Shown here in pieces: positions 38,899 to 48,604 of a DNA stretch of 64,000 nt. The position numbers and the translations under genes are program-made. Origin of the DNA: Oxalobacteraceae bacterium (GTDB lineage Bacteria > Pseudomonadota > Gammaproteobacteria > Burkholderiales > Burkholderiaceae_D); contig DPRS01000009.1 of assembly GCA_003537575.1 (NCBI GenBank), positions 31,639 to 95,638 of the forward strand, read 5' to 3'. Under the pieces are notes generated by a model, which did no database searches, was not told the origin of the DNA, and saw nothing but the letters and a program-made list of their open reading frames with translations. Within the stretch, counting starts at the first letter, position 1, and each line of letters begins with the position of its first letter.

Positions 38899-39756
38899 AT
38901 GGCGAACCCGAACTACTGGTATGCCCGCCATTTCAAGGACTACGCGGAGAAAACGGCTCACCTATCCATGGTGGAGCACGGGGCATACACGCTGCTCCTG
39001 GACCACTATTACCAAACAGGTGGCAAATTGATGGCAAATGCCATGGCTTTGCTACGCGTTTGCCGGTGTCAAACTGATGACGAGCGCATAGCAGTGCAAT
39101 CTGTCCTCGATCAGTTCTTTTTCCTTGGCGACGACGGCATGTATCACAACAAGCGCGCCGACAAAGAAATGGGAGTCGCCGCAAACGTAAGCGCGGCGCG
39201 GTCTCAAGCCGGAAAAGTGGGGGCTGAAAAGCGCTGGAAAAATGGCAAAGAAATGGCAAATGCTATGGCAAACGACATGGCAAATGCTATGGCAAACACA
39301 AAGCAAACCGTATGGCAAAACGATGCACAGCCACAGCCACAGCCACAACAACATATTAAAAACCCCCCTATATCCCCCAAGGGGATTACCCAGGATCAAG
39401 TCGAGAAGCCAAAGAGCAAGCGGGCAAAGGCAAGTGAAACGCTCCAGGACTTTGTCGACCGCTGCAAAGCTGAAGGGGTGAAGCCAATACCTCTGGACGA
39501 CCCGATATTCGATTACATTGAGAATGTTGGGCTGACAGAGGAAATGCTGGTGCTTGGCTGGTTTGTCTTCAAGAGCCGCTATCTGGGCACCGACCAGAAG
39601 CAAAAGGACTGGCGCGCCCATTACCGCAATGCAGTGAAGAGCAACTGGTACAAGTTGTGGTTTATCGGTAACGATGGCACTGTCGGCCTGACCACAGCGG
39701 GCCAGCAGACCCAGCGTGAGATGGAGGCAGTTATGGCGAAAGGTGGCCAAGCATGA
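38899..39756 (+). CDS. YdaU-like (DUF1376) replication protein
   Basis: The 285-residue protein has the DUF1376 start: MANPNYWYARHFKDYAEKTA, HLSMVEHGAYTLLLDHYYQT. The middle contains four-residue repeats of the MANA type (about residues 119-132) encoded by phased TGGCAAA DNA repeats, followed by a Gln/Pro run. The C-terminal part (EEMLVLGWFVFKSRYL, DWRAHYRNAVKSNWYKLW) resembles DnaT/phage O helper domains. DUF1376 proteins sit beside DnaB or DnaC genes in lambdoid phages and serve as initiators or primosomal helpers. It overlaps dnaB by ATGA, in keeping with a replication pair. Confidence 0.82.
   Translation: MANPNYWYARHFKDYAEKTAHLSMVEHGAYTLLLDHYYQTGGKLMANAMALLRVCRCQTDDERIAVQSVLDQFFFLGDDGMYHNKRADKEMGVAANVSAARSQAGKVGAEKRWKNGKEMANAMANDMANAMANTKQTVWQNDAQPQPQPQQHIKNPPISPKGITQDQVEKPKSKRAKASETLQDFVDRCKAEGVKPIPLDDPIFDYIENVGLTEEMLVLGWFVFKSRYLGTDQKQKDWRAHYRNAVKSNWYKLWFIGNDGTVGLTTAGQQTQREMEAVMAKGGQA
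39243..39319 (+). repeat. Iteron-like TGGCAAA repeats inside the YdaU-like gene
   Basis: Six TGGCAAA copies begin at 39243, 39254, 39266, 39278, 39290 and 39313, at spacings of 11, 12, 12, 12 and 23 bp. Other copies lie at 39021 and 39032 and at the alpA start. Placement within the initiator-type gene recalls the lambda ori iterons inside gene O. Confidence 0.6.
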
Positions 39757-41144
39757 GAGAGCCAATTGAAGCCTCAGCCCCGTCCCATTCAAGTGAATCC
39801 GAGCAGTCTGTCCTGGGGGCTCTCTTTATCGACAATGCGGCATATGACCGCCTTGGGGATCTGAAAGAGGATGATTTTTACATCCATGACCATCGATTGA
39901 TCTTTCGCGCCGCCGCGCATCTTATTCACCGCGGCAAGCCGGCAGATGTCATCACAGTATTTGATGTGCTCAATAGTGCCGGCAAAGCCGAGCAAGTCGG
40001 TGGCCTGTCCTACCTGAACGCGCTGGCGCAAAACACACCGTCGGCGGCAAACGTGCACCGGTACGCTGAGATCGTGCGCGGGCATGCCGATAGACGTGCC
40101 TTTCTCAAGGCGCTGGGTGAAGCAACCGATGCACTCAACCAAAACGGAAACCTGGCTGAAGTAATCGAGAAGGCCCAGTCGGCCATGATGGCGCTGACCG
40201 AGCGCCGGCAGATCCGGGAGCCGAAGCGGATCGGCGAAGTGCTGACCCAGAACGTCGAGCAGATCGATGACCGCTACCATGGCAATACCGGGCCGCGCGG
40301 CATCCGCACTGGATTTGAGGTGCTGGACCATCGACTTAATGGCATGCGCCCTGGCGAGGTCTACATTCTGGCCGGCCGCCCAGGCATGGGGAAAACAGCC
40401 CTGGCTTTGCAGATCTCTTACAACGTCACCCAAGACAAGGAGGTCGCCGGCGCCGTGCTGTTCCTGTCGCAAGAGATGGAAGCCCCGGAGTTGGGCGAGC
40501 GCGCGCTGTCACTTTCCGGCGGCGTTCCCTACGAGAACATCATGAGTGGCAGGATGGCTGAGGACGACTGGCCACGGCTGACGTTCGGCATTCAACAGCT
40601 CACCAATGCGCCTCTATTGATTGACGATTCCCCTGCATTAAGCCTGCGCGACGTGCGCGCCAAGGCGCTGAGCGTCAAGCGCAAGCATGGGCTGGCGCTG
40701 GTGGTGATCGATTATCTGCAGCTGATGAAGGGAACCGGCGAGAACCGGACACAGGAAATCGGCGCAATCTCACGTGGACTGAAGGCACTGGCTAAGGAGC
40801 TGAAGACTCCATTCCTGGTGCTGTCGCAGCTGTCGCGCAAATGCGAGGAGCGGCCGGACAAGCGGCCATGGCTGGCGGACCTGCGTGAGAGTGGTGATAT
40901 CGAGCAGGATGCGGACTGCGTGATGTTCGTCTACCGACCTGCTGAATATGACTCCAGTTTCACACCAACCGAGCTGATGGAATTGATCATCGCAAAGAAG
41001 CGCAACGGGAAAAAGGGAACGGTCCCGCTCGCGTACGAAGGATCATTCATGCGGATATCCAACTATCAGGGCCAATGGCCATTGCCGCAGCTGTCGCGAA
41101 GCATGCGCAACAAGCCGAGCGTCTATCCCGGCGGTCTTGAGTAA
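39753..41144 (+). CDS. dnaB: Replicative DNA helicase, DnaB type
   Basis: The 463-residue DnaB-family helicase has the N-terminal domain (ESEQSVLGALFIDNAAYDRL), the linker and a RecA-like motor with Walker A AGRPGMGKTALALQ near residue 206. The DnaB segments LFLSQEMEAPELGERAL and VIDYLQLMKGTGENRTQEI are present, as is the arginine-finger region DLRESGDIEQDADCVMFVYR. It overlaps the YdaU-like gene by 4 bp. A mobile element coding for its own DnaB can replicate after derepression without loading the host helicase. The next gene follows after 25 bp. Confidence 0.93.
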   Translation: MREPIEASAPSHSSESEQSVLGALFIDNAAYDRLGDLKEDDFYIHDHRLIFRAAAHLIHRGKPADVITVFDVLNSAGKAEQVGGLSYLNALAQNTPSAANVHRYAEIVRGHADRRAFLKALGEATDALNQNGNLAEVIEKAQSAMMALTERRQIREPKRIGEVLTQNVEQIDDRYHGNTGPRGIRTGFEVLDHRLNGMRPGEVYILAGRPGMGKTALALQISYNVTQDKEVAGAVLFLSQEMEAPELGERALSLSGGVPYENIMSGRMAEDDWPRLTFGIQQLTNAPLLIDDSPALSLRDVRAKALSVKRKHGLALVVIDYLQLMKGTGENRTQEIGAISRGLKALAKELKTPFLVLSQLSRKCEERPDKRPWLADLRESGDIEQDADCVMFVYRPAEYDSSFTPTELMELIIAKKRNGKKGTVPLAYEGSFMRISNYQGQWPLPQLSRSMRNKPSVYPGGLE

Positions 41145-41169
41145 CGCAAAAAAATAGGAAGGAACATAA

Positions 41170-43287
41170 ATGAGAATCCCCACCGGAAACTTTGGGAATG
41201 TGGTTGCCGAGCCCAGCAAACAGGCTCTAGTCCCGCAGGATAACCAGGTTAGCAATGCGCTTGGACGCCTCGGCGCGACCGGCATGCAGATTGCCGATCA
41301 GATGCTGCAGGAGAAGCGTCAGGAGCAAGAGGACATGGCGCGCGCGAAGGGCGCCAATGCTGCGCTGGACCATGAAATCTTCGTCAAGAACACCACGCAG
41401 GACATTTCCGACAGGGTTGCCCGCGGCGAACTACCCTACAAGGACGCGCAGGACGAGCTCAGAAAGGCGCTGGGAAGCCAAAAGCTGCCGGCGATTGAAG
41501 GCTTACATCCGGCCTACCTGGAAAGTCTGGATCGTGGGTTCAAGCGGCAAGCTGCTGCAGCGGAGTTCACGATCGGGAAGGTGGTCGAGGGCGCCCAGCG
41601 GGCCGAGTTCAAAGGGCAGTTCGGTGCAACCCTGGACAAGCTGGGGAAGCTGGCCGGCATGCCTGGCGCCGATGTCGACAAGATCATCCAGCAAGCTGAC
41701 CTGATCATCCCACTGGCCAAGAAGGCAGCAATCCCTGACGACGTGCTCGGGAAGACCCTCCAGGACTGGAAGGACAAAACCTGGACGAACCACGCAACCC
41801 AGCGCGCGATGCAGGCCAAGGACGATCTGGCCGGGCTGCAGAAGCTCGAGCACGACCTGACGGCAGCCGATGGCTACTATTCCCAGCGTCTGGATACCGA
41901 CAAGCGCAATACCATCTTGCGTGGCGTGATCAATGACAGAATCCGCATCGAGAATCGGGCTCAGGCCGATATCGACCGGCGCGAAGCCAAGGCGGAAAAG
42001 GTGATCGGCCAGATGGATGCGCAGATCGCCAGCGGTATTCCCATGACGCCGGACATGGCGCTGACCTGGCTGGCGAAGGTCAAGGGCACAGCCTATGAGG
42101 CCGACTTTCAGCAGCGCATCCAGGAGGAAGACCAGGTTCAGAAGGTGCTGCGCCTGCCAATCGATCAGCAAAAAACCTTCCTGCAGCAGAAAGAAGCGGC
42201 CTTGCTTACCAATGGCGGTACGCCGCGCGACAAGGCGAATCTGGCGCGCCTGAAGACCGTCATTGAATCGAACACCCAGCAGCTCCAGAATGCCCCTTTG
42301 CTGTTTGTCCAGAACCGGACCGGGCAGCCAGTTGCCCCGCTCGATCTTCGAACGCTGCTGGACCCGAATGCGGCCGGCGGCCTAAGCAGCCAGATGAGCG
42401 AGCGAGTGGCGACAATCAGCGCCATGCGGAAAGAGTATGGGCCGCAGGTGAAGATGAACCCGCTTCTCCCTCAGGAGGCAAAGGCTCTGGTGAGCTTGCT
42501 GGATGAGGCATCGCCGAAGCAGCAAGCCATGCTGTTCAGCACATTGCGCGGAGCATTCAATGATGACTCTGCCTATACCGCTGCAGTGATGCAAATTGCG
42601 CCGGATTCCCCGGTAAAGGCTGTCGCCGGCGTCCTCACCGCCGCTCGCCACAGTATCACTTTGGAATCTAAGTGGTATGGCACTGACAGCGTTGCAGCGT
42701 CCACAGACGTAGCTGAAACCCTGCTGCTGGGCGAAAGCATGGTCAACAAGACGGCCGGGCAGAAGGCCCAAGACGGCTCCGGGAAAAGTCTATTCCTGCC
42801 GCCGCGCGCAGCTTTCAATAACCAATTTGCCACCACTGTCGGCGATGCCTATCGGGGACGGATCAAGGCGCAGGAGGTCGATCTGCAACTGGCGTATGCC
42901 TATTACGTGGGCCGGGCGGCCCAGACTGGCCGGCTGGTCGCTTCGGAGAAGGATGTCGATGCCGCCCTGCTGAAGGAGTCCATTGCTGCCACGATTGGCG
43001 AGTTGGTCGACTTCAACGAGAAGGGAAAGGTTACGGCGCCATTGGGGATTACCAAGGATCGCTTCGAGAAGAAGATCGCGGATGCCTTTGTCCAAGCGGT
43101 TAAGGACAATGGATTGCCAGAATCGCTTGCCTACCAGTTCGACAATTACGGGCTGGCGCACTATCACGGCAGCACTTACGTGCCGACGCTCGGCGGCAAG
43201 CCAGTGCTGAATCCAAAGACGCTGGCGCCGCTGGTTCTTGATATCGGGGATGGCCTTCTCAACCCTGGACTGAAGGTGCCGAAATGA
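41170..43287 (+). CDS. Putative internal virion (ejection) protein 1
   Basis: The 705-residue protein has a long, charged, mainly helical sequence without membrane segments (QMLQEKRQEQEDMARAKGAN near the start). No enzyme motif is seen. Size, style and its place directly before a transglycosylase-containing protein match the gp15-like internal core proteins of T7-type and other podoviruses, which are ejected with the DNA. A strong ribosome site (GGAAGGAA) precedes ATG 41170. The stop overlaps the next gene by ATGA (43284-43287). The family call is inference from layout. Confidence 0.6.
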   Translation: MRIPTGNFGNVVAEPSKQALVPQDNQVSNALGRLGATGMQIADQMLQEKRQEQEDMARAKGANAALDHEIFVKNTTQDISDRVARGELPYKDAQDELRKALGSQKLPAIEGLHPAYLESLDRGFKRQAAAAEFTIGKVVEGAQRAEFKGQFGATLDKLGKLAGMPGADVDKIIQQADLIIPLAKKAAIPDDVLGKTLQDWKDKTWTNHATQRAMQAKDDLAGLQKLEHDLTAADGYYSQRLDTDKRNTILRGVINDRIRIENRAQADIDRREAKAEKVIGQMDAQIASGIPMTPDMALTWLAKVKGTAYEADFQQRIQEEDQVQKVLRLPIDQQKTFLQQKEAALLTNGGTPRDKANLARLKTVIESNTQQLQNAPLLFVQNRTGQPVAPLDLRTLLDPNAAGGLSSQMSERVATISAMRKEYGPQVKMNPLLPQEAKALVSLLDEASPKQQAMLFSTLRGAFNDDSAYTAAVMQIAPDSPVKAVAGVLTAARHSITLESKWYGTDSVAASTDVAETLLLGESMVNKTAGQKAQDGSGKSLFLPPRAAFNNQFATTVGDAYRGRIKAQEVDLQLAYAYYVGRAAQTGRLVASEKDVDAALLKESIAATIGELVDFNEKGKVTAPLGITKDRFEKKIADAFVQAVKDNGLPESLAYQFDNYGLAHYHGSTYVPTLGGKPVLNPKTLAPLVLDIGDGLLNPGLKVPK

Positions 43288-45842
43288 GCGCTTTCGAGAT
43301 GGACGACAGCGGCAAGCGCTACATTGATGACCTGGCCGAAAGGGATGGGGTGCCGCTTGGAACTCCTGTAGATCCAGGATTTTTCGACGGTGCAGCGGGT
43401 GCGGCAGGAAAAGGCTTGATGCGGGGTGTGGTGGGGAAGCCTGCGAAGCTGTTGGGAGATGTCGCAGATCCGATCCTGCGGCCAGTGGCGCAAACCTTGG
43501 ACCGTGCCTTCGGGACAACCGCAGCGACCACTATTCTGGACGAGCAGCGCAGGCGAAACAGCCAGCTCCTGGAAGACATGAAGCCCGATCCGGCGACCAC
43601 CGGCATGGCTGGCCAGCTGCTGCACGGATTGTTCGACATCGGCAGTTCGGCCGTCCTGTTCACCCCCGAGGGGGCTGCGATGATGGAAGGCTACGCGAAG
43701 CGCCAGGAATTGATCGACAAGGGCGTCAACCCCGGCACCGCGACGGCGGCAGGGGCGGCAACCGGTGCGGCGATGTTCGCCGGAATCAAGGCCCCGATGA
43801 CCATGGGGGCGGCAGCCGTGGGCCGTGGCGCGCCCGGGCTAGCGGCCAACGTCGCGGTAGGCGCCGTCACGAACGTCACCGCCGGTGTGGCAGAGCGGGG
43901 CATTACAAGCGACCTGCTGGAGCGCGCTGGCCACAAGGACATGGCCGAGCAGTACAAGCCCTACGACAAGCAGGCCCTGATTATCGAGACCATCATGGGC
44001 AGCATCTTTTCTGGTGCCGCTGGCGCGATCGAAGCGCGCACCGTAGCAAGGCAGGACGCGATCAATGCTGCGCTGGCGCTGAACAATGCCCAGCATGAAC
44101 GCAAAACGGCCCCAGGTGCCCCAATCAATGCGAAGTCCGATTCGGCCTATTCCTCAGCCCTGGAGCGCGCCATAGAGCAGAGCCTGAGGGGTGATCAGGT
44201 GAATGTCGCCGACTCGGTCATCGATGCGGAATTTATCCGCCCGGCAGGCGCCAGCGGAGAAACGCCGATCGCGGCCGCAATCCGCGAGGCATACCGGGAT
44301 GACCTGCCGGCGGAAGCTCGGTTTGCTCCGTCCGATCGCCTGCTGCAGGTGCCGGTGGAGCAGCGCCGCAAGCTTCGCTTCGATGCTCCCGAGCTCAACG
44401 AGTACGCCGCCACCGTCGAGCAGAAATACGGACTGCCGGCCGGGCTGATCAATGCCCTGAAAAACGCCGGCGAGAAATCCGGGAGCACGGCGGTCAGCCC
44501 GAAGGGCGCCCAGGGCGTCATGCAGTTCATGCCGGAAAACCTGAAAAAGTACGGGGTGACGGATGCCAGTGACCCCGGGCAGATCATCGATGCCGCCGGC
44601 CGGTACCTGCGCGACACCATGAAGCAGTACGGCGGGAATATCGATGCGGTCATCGCCGACTACAACGGCGGGCCGCGCCAGGCACGCCGGGTGCTGAACG
44701 GCGAAGCGCCGGCCGCCGCCGAGACTCAGGCCTATCTGACGAGAGTGCGGCAATACCTCGGCAGAGGAGAGCACGCCGCGCGCCGCGGCAAGGAGCCCGC
44801 GCCGGAGGAGTTCGCCGGCAGCGTGCAGCGAGTCGCCGAGGTTGATCAGGCGACCGGGAAGCCGACTTTCCGGGACGGCACCGCCTACACGCGGGAAGCC
44901 ATCCTGCCATTCTTCGACGAGGTGGTGAGCAAGCGTGCCGTCGATGCCAATGTGCCGGATGTGCTGTTTCGCATCGGCAGGATGGACTCGGACAGCGCCT
45001 CAGGCCTGCGGCAGTACCTGCCCGGGTTCAACGGGGCCGCCCGGGAGGTCCAGATCGGCGCCGACGCCATCAAGCACATTTCCCAGCTGCAGCCGGCATT
45101 TGCCCGCCACGTTCTTTCCAGGCTCGAAGATGCGGCCCTTTATGCCGACGAGGTTTTGCCCAATCCGCTGAACCGCGAGCATGCGCTCCTGGTGCTGAGC
45201 GATGGCTCCCTGAAAAAACAGAATGTCGTGATGCTGGACGTGGCGCTGACTGAGCAAGGAATTCGGGTTGCGGCGCCGATCGTGGGACCGAAGAAAAACC
45301 TGGATAGCGCCCGCGCGCTGAAAAAGGAGATGGACGCGGCCCGGCCGAGGGTGCAGCCGGAAGACTTGGCCGACCAAACGAAAACCGGCCTGAATCCTGA
45401 GTCCCCCGGCAAGTGGGCTGACACTCGCGCCGAGGATACACAGCCCGGCTTATTGCGCCAGGCCGGTCAGGAAGGGCCGGTTGATGCCAGTTTAGCAGGG
45501 AATCGGGGAGAACCCCCCGCCGGCCAGGTTCGGGCCGCCCAAGAAAGGGGTGCAGGCGCGCCAGATCAATCGCAGGGCGCGCCAAATTCCTCGGCCGGGG
45601 GTGATATGCCACTTTCTCCAGAAACGCGCCAAAACGCCGGGATTTCGGAGGCGATGCCGGAAGTGCAAAACGCCCGCGAGATTGTCCGAGAGGTGGGGGA
45701 CATGGTCATCACCCTGGACGACGGCACCAAACTGACCGCGCGCGAGGCGCTGGCGCAGGCTGACGACGGTATCCAGCAGGCCCGCACGGACGCCCAGGCC
45801 TTCGGCGCCGCAATTAACTGTTACCTGAGGAAGGGATCATGA
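43284..45842 (+). CDS. Putative internal virion protein 2 with lytic transglycosylase domain
   Basis: The 852-residue protein begins with an Ala/Gly-rich hydrophobic half, including AAGAATGAAMFAGIKAPMTM. A lytic transglycosylase (SLT) domain spans about residues 371-492. The catalytic Glu is likely residue 397 in NAGEKSGSTAVSPKGAQGVM, followed by VIADYNGGPRQARRVLNG. Residues about 523-682 (IGADAIKHISQLQPAFARHV, LPNPLNREHALLVLSDGS) recall the nuclease-like C-terminal domains of phage MuF/polyvalent proteins. The tail is disordered. SLT domains in ejected virion proteins cut peptidoglycan during DNA entry. It overlaps its neighbours on both sides by ATGA. Confidence 0.72.
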   Translation: MSAFEMDDSGKRYIDDLAERDGVPLGTPVDPGFFDGAAGAAGKGLMRGVVGKPAKLLGDVADPILRPVAQTLDRAFGTTAATTILDEQRRRNSQLLEDMKPDPATTGMAGQLLHGLFDIGSSAVLFTPEGAAMMEGYAKRQELIDKGVNPGTATAAGAATGAAMFAGIKAPMTMGAAAVGRGAPGLAANVAVGAVTNVTAGVAERGITSDLLERAGHKDMAEQYKPYDKQALIIETIMGSIFSGAAGAIEARTVARQDAINAALALNNAQHERKTAPGAPINAKSDSAYSSALERAIEQSLRGDQVNVADSVIDAEFIRPAGASGETPIAAAIREAYRDDLPAEARFAPSDRLLQVPVEQRRKLRFDAPELNEYAATVEQKYGLPAGLINALKNAGEKSGSTAVSPKGAQGVMQFMPENLKKYGVTDASDPGQIIDAAGRYLRDTMKQYGGNIDAVIADYNGGPRQARRVLNGEAPAAAETQAYLTRVRQYLGRGEHAARRGKEPAPEEFAGSVQRVAEVDQATGKPTFRDGTAYTREAILPFFDEVVSKRAVDANVPDVLFRIGRMDSDSASGLRQYLPGFNGAAREVQIGADAIKHISQLQPAFARHVLSRLEDAALYADEVLPNPLNREHALLVLSDGSLKKQNVVMLDVALTEQGIRVAAPIVGPKKNLDSARALKKEMDAARPRVQPEDLADQTKTGLNPESPGKWADTRAEDTQPGLLRQAGQEGPVDASLAGNRGEPPAGQVRAAQERGAGAPDQSQGAPNSSAGGDMPLSPETRQNAGISEAMPEVQNAREIVREVGDMVITLDDGTKLTAREALAQADDGIQQARTDAQAFGAAINCYLRKGS

Positions 45843-48361
45843 GACAAGAATGCATTGAAGCGGTGGCAAATGCGGTCGGCCGCAGCCTGAAAGCGGACGA
45901 AATCCGGGGAGTCGAGGAGCGCATCGCGCGGCACCTGCGCGACGGGAAGCGGAAAGACCCGGACTGGCTCGGCAAGTCCGAAGCGGACCGTTTGTACCAG
46001 GCAGCCGGCAGCGCGGCAAATGAGCTGCTGGGCGAGGCCGCCAAGAAGCAGCAGCGCGTGGCCCTGACCATCATTGCCCATGACCGGATCCAGACCCACC
46101 TGAGCGACTTGGCAGCCAAGGGCGTCACCGGCCTGGATGCCATCAAGCGAATGATCGCCTTCCATGCCGACACCAAGGGCAATACCATGTCGATCGAGAC
46201 CCAGGCGAAGACGATCGAGCGGGACGCGCTGCGCCAGATGTTAGGCGTCTTGGAGGCTTCAAATCCGAAATTCTTCGGGCTGTTCGAAAACATGGACGGC
46301 ATCCGCGCCATCATCCGGGAAATGTTCGGGGAAAACTCCGGGATCCGCGAGGCGAGGGAGGGCGTCGGGCAGTGGAAGACCGTCACCGAGGCCCTGCGCC
46401 AGCGCTTCAACCGTGCCGGCGGCGACGTCGGGCAGCTGGAAGACTGGGGCATGCCGCACCATCATTCCCAGCAGCAGGTCGCCAAGGCCGGCCGGGAGCA
46501 GTGGGTAGCCGACATACTGCCTCAACTCAACCGTGACCGGTACCTGAACGAAGACGGCTCGTTGATGAACGATGAGCAGATCACCGGTTTCCTGAATGAG
46601 GCCTGGCTGACCATTGCCACCGGCGGCGCCAACAAGCAGACTCCAGGCACCCCGCAAATCGGCGGCATGCGTGCCAACCGCGGCAGCGAATCGCGCCAGA
46701 TCCACTTCAAGGACGCGGACAGTTACATCGCCTACCAGGAAAAGTATGGCGAGCGCTCCCTGTATGAGGTGCTGGTGGGGCATATTTCGGGTGTCGCCAA
46801 GAATATCGCCTTGGTGGAAACGCTCGGCCCGAACGCGGACGCGACCTATCGGCTGTTCCGTGATCAGGCAGTGAAAGAGGCGGAGATCGCCGACCCGACC
46901 AAGCTGGGCAAGATCCAGAAGGAGGCGATCAGCGCGGACAACTTGTACAACATGGTTTCCGGCAAGACCATGCCTGTGGCGTCGGAATGGCTGGCAAACA
47001 CGTTCGACACCCTGCGCTCCTGGCTGGTGGCGTCCCGGCTGGGCTCCGCGGTGATTTCGTCGCTGTCGGACGAGGCCACCCTGCAGCTGACCGCCCGCAT
47101 CAACAACCTGCCGCAGATGCGCATCTTGGCGAATGAGCTGGCCGCCCTGAATCCGGCCAACCAGGTGGAGAAGCGTATGGCGCTGCGCGCCGGCCTGGCG
47201 ATGAATACCTTCATTTCGTCGCTGAACCGGTTCGGGCAGGATGGGCTCGGGGCGTCGTTCAGCAGCAAGCTGGCCAGCAGTGTGATGCGTGCCTCGGGCC
47301 TGAATGCCCTGACCGAAGCGCGCAAACGTGCCTTTGGCGTGACGATGATGTCGAGCCTCGGCCAGCTGACCAAGGATTTCGATTCCCTGGGCAAGCTGGA
47401 TACACACGATCACCGCATCCTGCTATCCAAAGGGATCACCGAGACTGATTTCGCGGTCTGGCGCAAGGCGGCGCTGGAGGATTGGGGCAACGGCAACGAC
47501 ACCATGCTGACGCTGGAGGCGATTTACCGCATCCCGGACGAGGTGCTGGCCAAGATCGACCCCAACGCAACCCCCCAGGCGCTTCGCGAGAAAGCGGCCA
47601 CCCGGTTGCTGGGCACCGTGCTGGAGGAAACCGACATGGCCGTCATCGAGCCCGGCCTGAAAGAGCGGGCGATGATGATGTCGAACCTGCAGCGCGGCAC
47701 CTGGAAGGGAGAGCTGACACGGTCGTTTTTCCTGTTCAAGTCGTTCCCCATTTCCATGATTTCCCGGCACTGGACCCGCGCCATGGATGCGGAGACCGCC
47801 GGGGGAAAGGTGGCCTACATTGCCACTCTGATGGCCGCCACTACGGTGCTGGGCGCCGCCTCGATGCAGATCAACGAGGTGCTGTCCGGCCGGGATCCGC
47901 GCAACCTCAACCCGTTTGAAAAGGGAGGTGTCCGGAACTGGATTCAGGCCATGCTAAAGGGCGGATCGCTCGGCATTTACGGGGATTTCCTGTTTTCCGA
48001 ATCATCGCAGTACGGCGGCAGCCCGATCGCGGCGGCGCTGGGTCCGGTGGTCGGGATGGCCGAGGATGTTCTGAATCTGAGCCAAGGAAACCTGGTGCAA
48101 ATGGCGCTCGGGAAGGAAACGCACGCTGGCGCCGAGCTGGTGAAGTTCGTCAAGGCGAACACGCCCGGGGCCAACCTATGGTTTGCGAAAGCCGCTCTTG
48201 ATCGTTTGGTTTTTCACCAGCTGCAGGAGCATTTCTCGCCTGGTTACTTGTCCCGAATGCGATCGAGGGCAAGCCGAGAATTCGGGCAGCGGTATTGGTG
48301 GGCCCCGGGCCAAGTTGAGCCGGACCGGGCACCGGATTTGAGCGCCATGGCAGGCGGATGA
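45839..48361 (+). CDS. Putative internal virion protein 3 (large ejection protein)
   Basis: The 840-residue protein is rich in long helices. It has an internal histidine-rich GMPHHHSQQQVAKAGREQW and a hydrophobic segment VAYIATLMAATTVLGAASM (about residues 657-675). This is followed by ILKG-type loops such as LKGGSLGIYGDFLFSESSQY, a phrase common in large podovirus internal or DNA-transfer proteins. It may form the membrane-spanning part of an ejection channel together with the two upstream products. It starts by ATGA overlap with gene 2 and ends a 7.2 kb block of three coupled genes. Confidence 0.65.
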   Translation: MRQECIEAVANAVGRSLKADEIRGVEERIARHLRDGKRKDPDWLGKSEADRLYQAAGSAANELLGEAAKKQQRVALTIIAHDRIQTHLSDLAAKGVTGLDAIKRMIAFHADTKGNTMSIETQAKTIERDALRQMLGVLEASNPKFFGLFENMDGIRAIIREMFGENSGIREAREGVGQWKTVTEALRQRFNRAGGDVGQLEDWGMPHHHSQQQVAKAGREQWVADILPQLNRDRYLNEDGSLMNDEQITGFLNEAWLTIATGGANKQTPGTPQIGGMRANRGSESRQIHFKDADSYIAYQEKYGERSLYEVLVGHISGVAKNIALVETLGPNADATYRLFRDQAVKEAEIADPTKLGKIQKEAISADNLYNMVSGKTMPVASEWLANTFDTLRSWLVASRLGSAVISSLSDEATLQLTARINNLPQMRILANELAALNPANQVEKRMALRAGLAMNTFISSLNRFGQDGLGASFSSKLASSVMRASGLNALTEARKRAFGVTMMSSLGQLTKDFDSLGKLDTHDHRILLSKGITETDFAVWRKAALEDWGNGNDTMLTLEAIYRIPDEVLAKIDPNATPQALREKAATRLLGTVLEETDMAVIEPGLKERAMMMSNLQRGTWKGELTRSFFLFKSFPISMISRHWTRAMDAETAGGKVAYIATLMAATTVLGAASMQINEVLSGRDPRNLNPFEKGGVRNWIQAMLKGGSLGIYGDFLFSESSQYGGSPIAAALGPVVGMAEDVLNLSQGNLVQMALGKETHAGAELVKFVKANTPGANLWFAKAALDRLVFHQLQEHFSPGYLSRMRSRASREFGQRYWWAPGQVEPDRAPDLSAMAGG

Positions 48362-48364
48362 TCC

Positions 48365-48604
48365 ATGACACCTTATGCAATTGCGAAGCTGCTCCAGAGC
48401 CGCAAGAAGCTTGAAGATGAGCTCGCGGCGATGGGGCAGGAGCCGAAGATCGTGAAGGCGGTCACCAGGCCGAATGCGTCCAGGCGCGGCGGGTCGTGGA
48501 AGCAGCACGTGGTCTGCACGCTGTCTGCAATCAATAACATCGACAAGATTCTCGCTTTGCACGGCGTCAAGCTGCCGAAGCCGAAAGACTGGAGCAATCC
48601 ATGA
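48365..48604 (+). CDS. Hypothetical small phage protein
   Basis: A 79-residue basic protein with two helical parts (KLLQSRKKLEDELAAMGQEP and LSAINNIDKILALHGVKLPK). It begins 3 bp after the large ejection gene and overlaps the PC4-like gene by ATGA (48601-48604). No family recognised. Confidence 0.6.
   Translation: MTPYAIAKLLQSRKKLEDELAAMGQEPKIVKAVTRPNASRRGGSWKQHVVCTLSAINNIDKILALHGVKLPKPKDWSNP

Noticed and set aside
39243..39319. TGGCAAA repeats as a CRISPR array
   Set aside because: Repeats are 7 bp with 4-5 bp gaps inside an intact gene; no spacers of 25-40 bp and no cas genes.
41145..41169. Scar of a deleted structural module between dnaB and the ejection genes
   Set aside because: The 25-bp gap holds only a normal ribosome site; no remnant of terminase, portal or capsid sequence is visible, so a deletion cannot be shown from this window.
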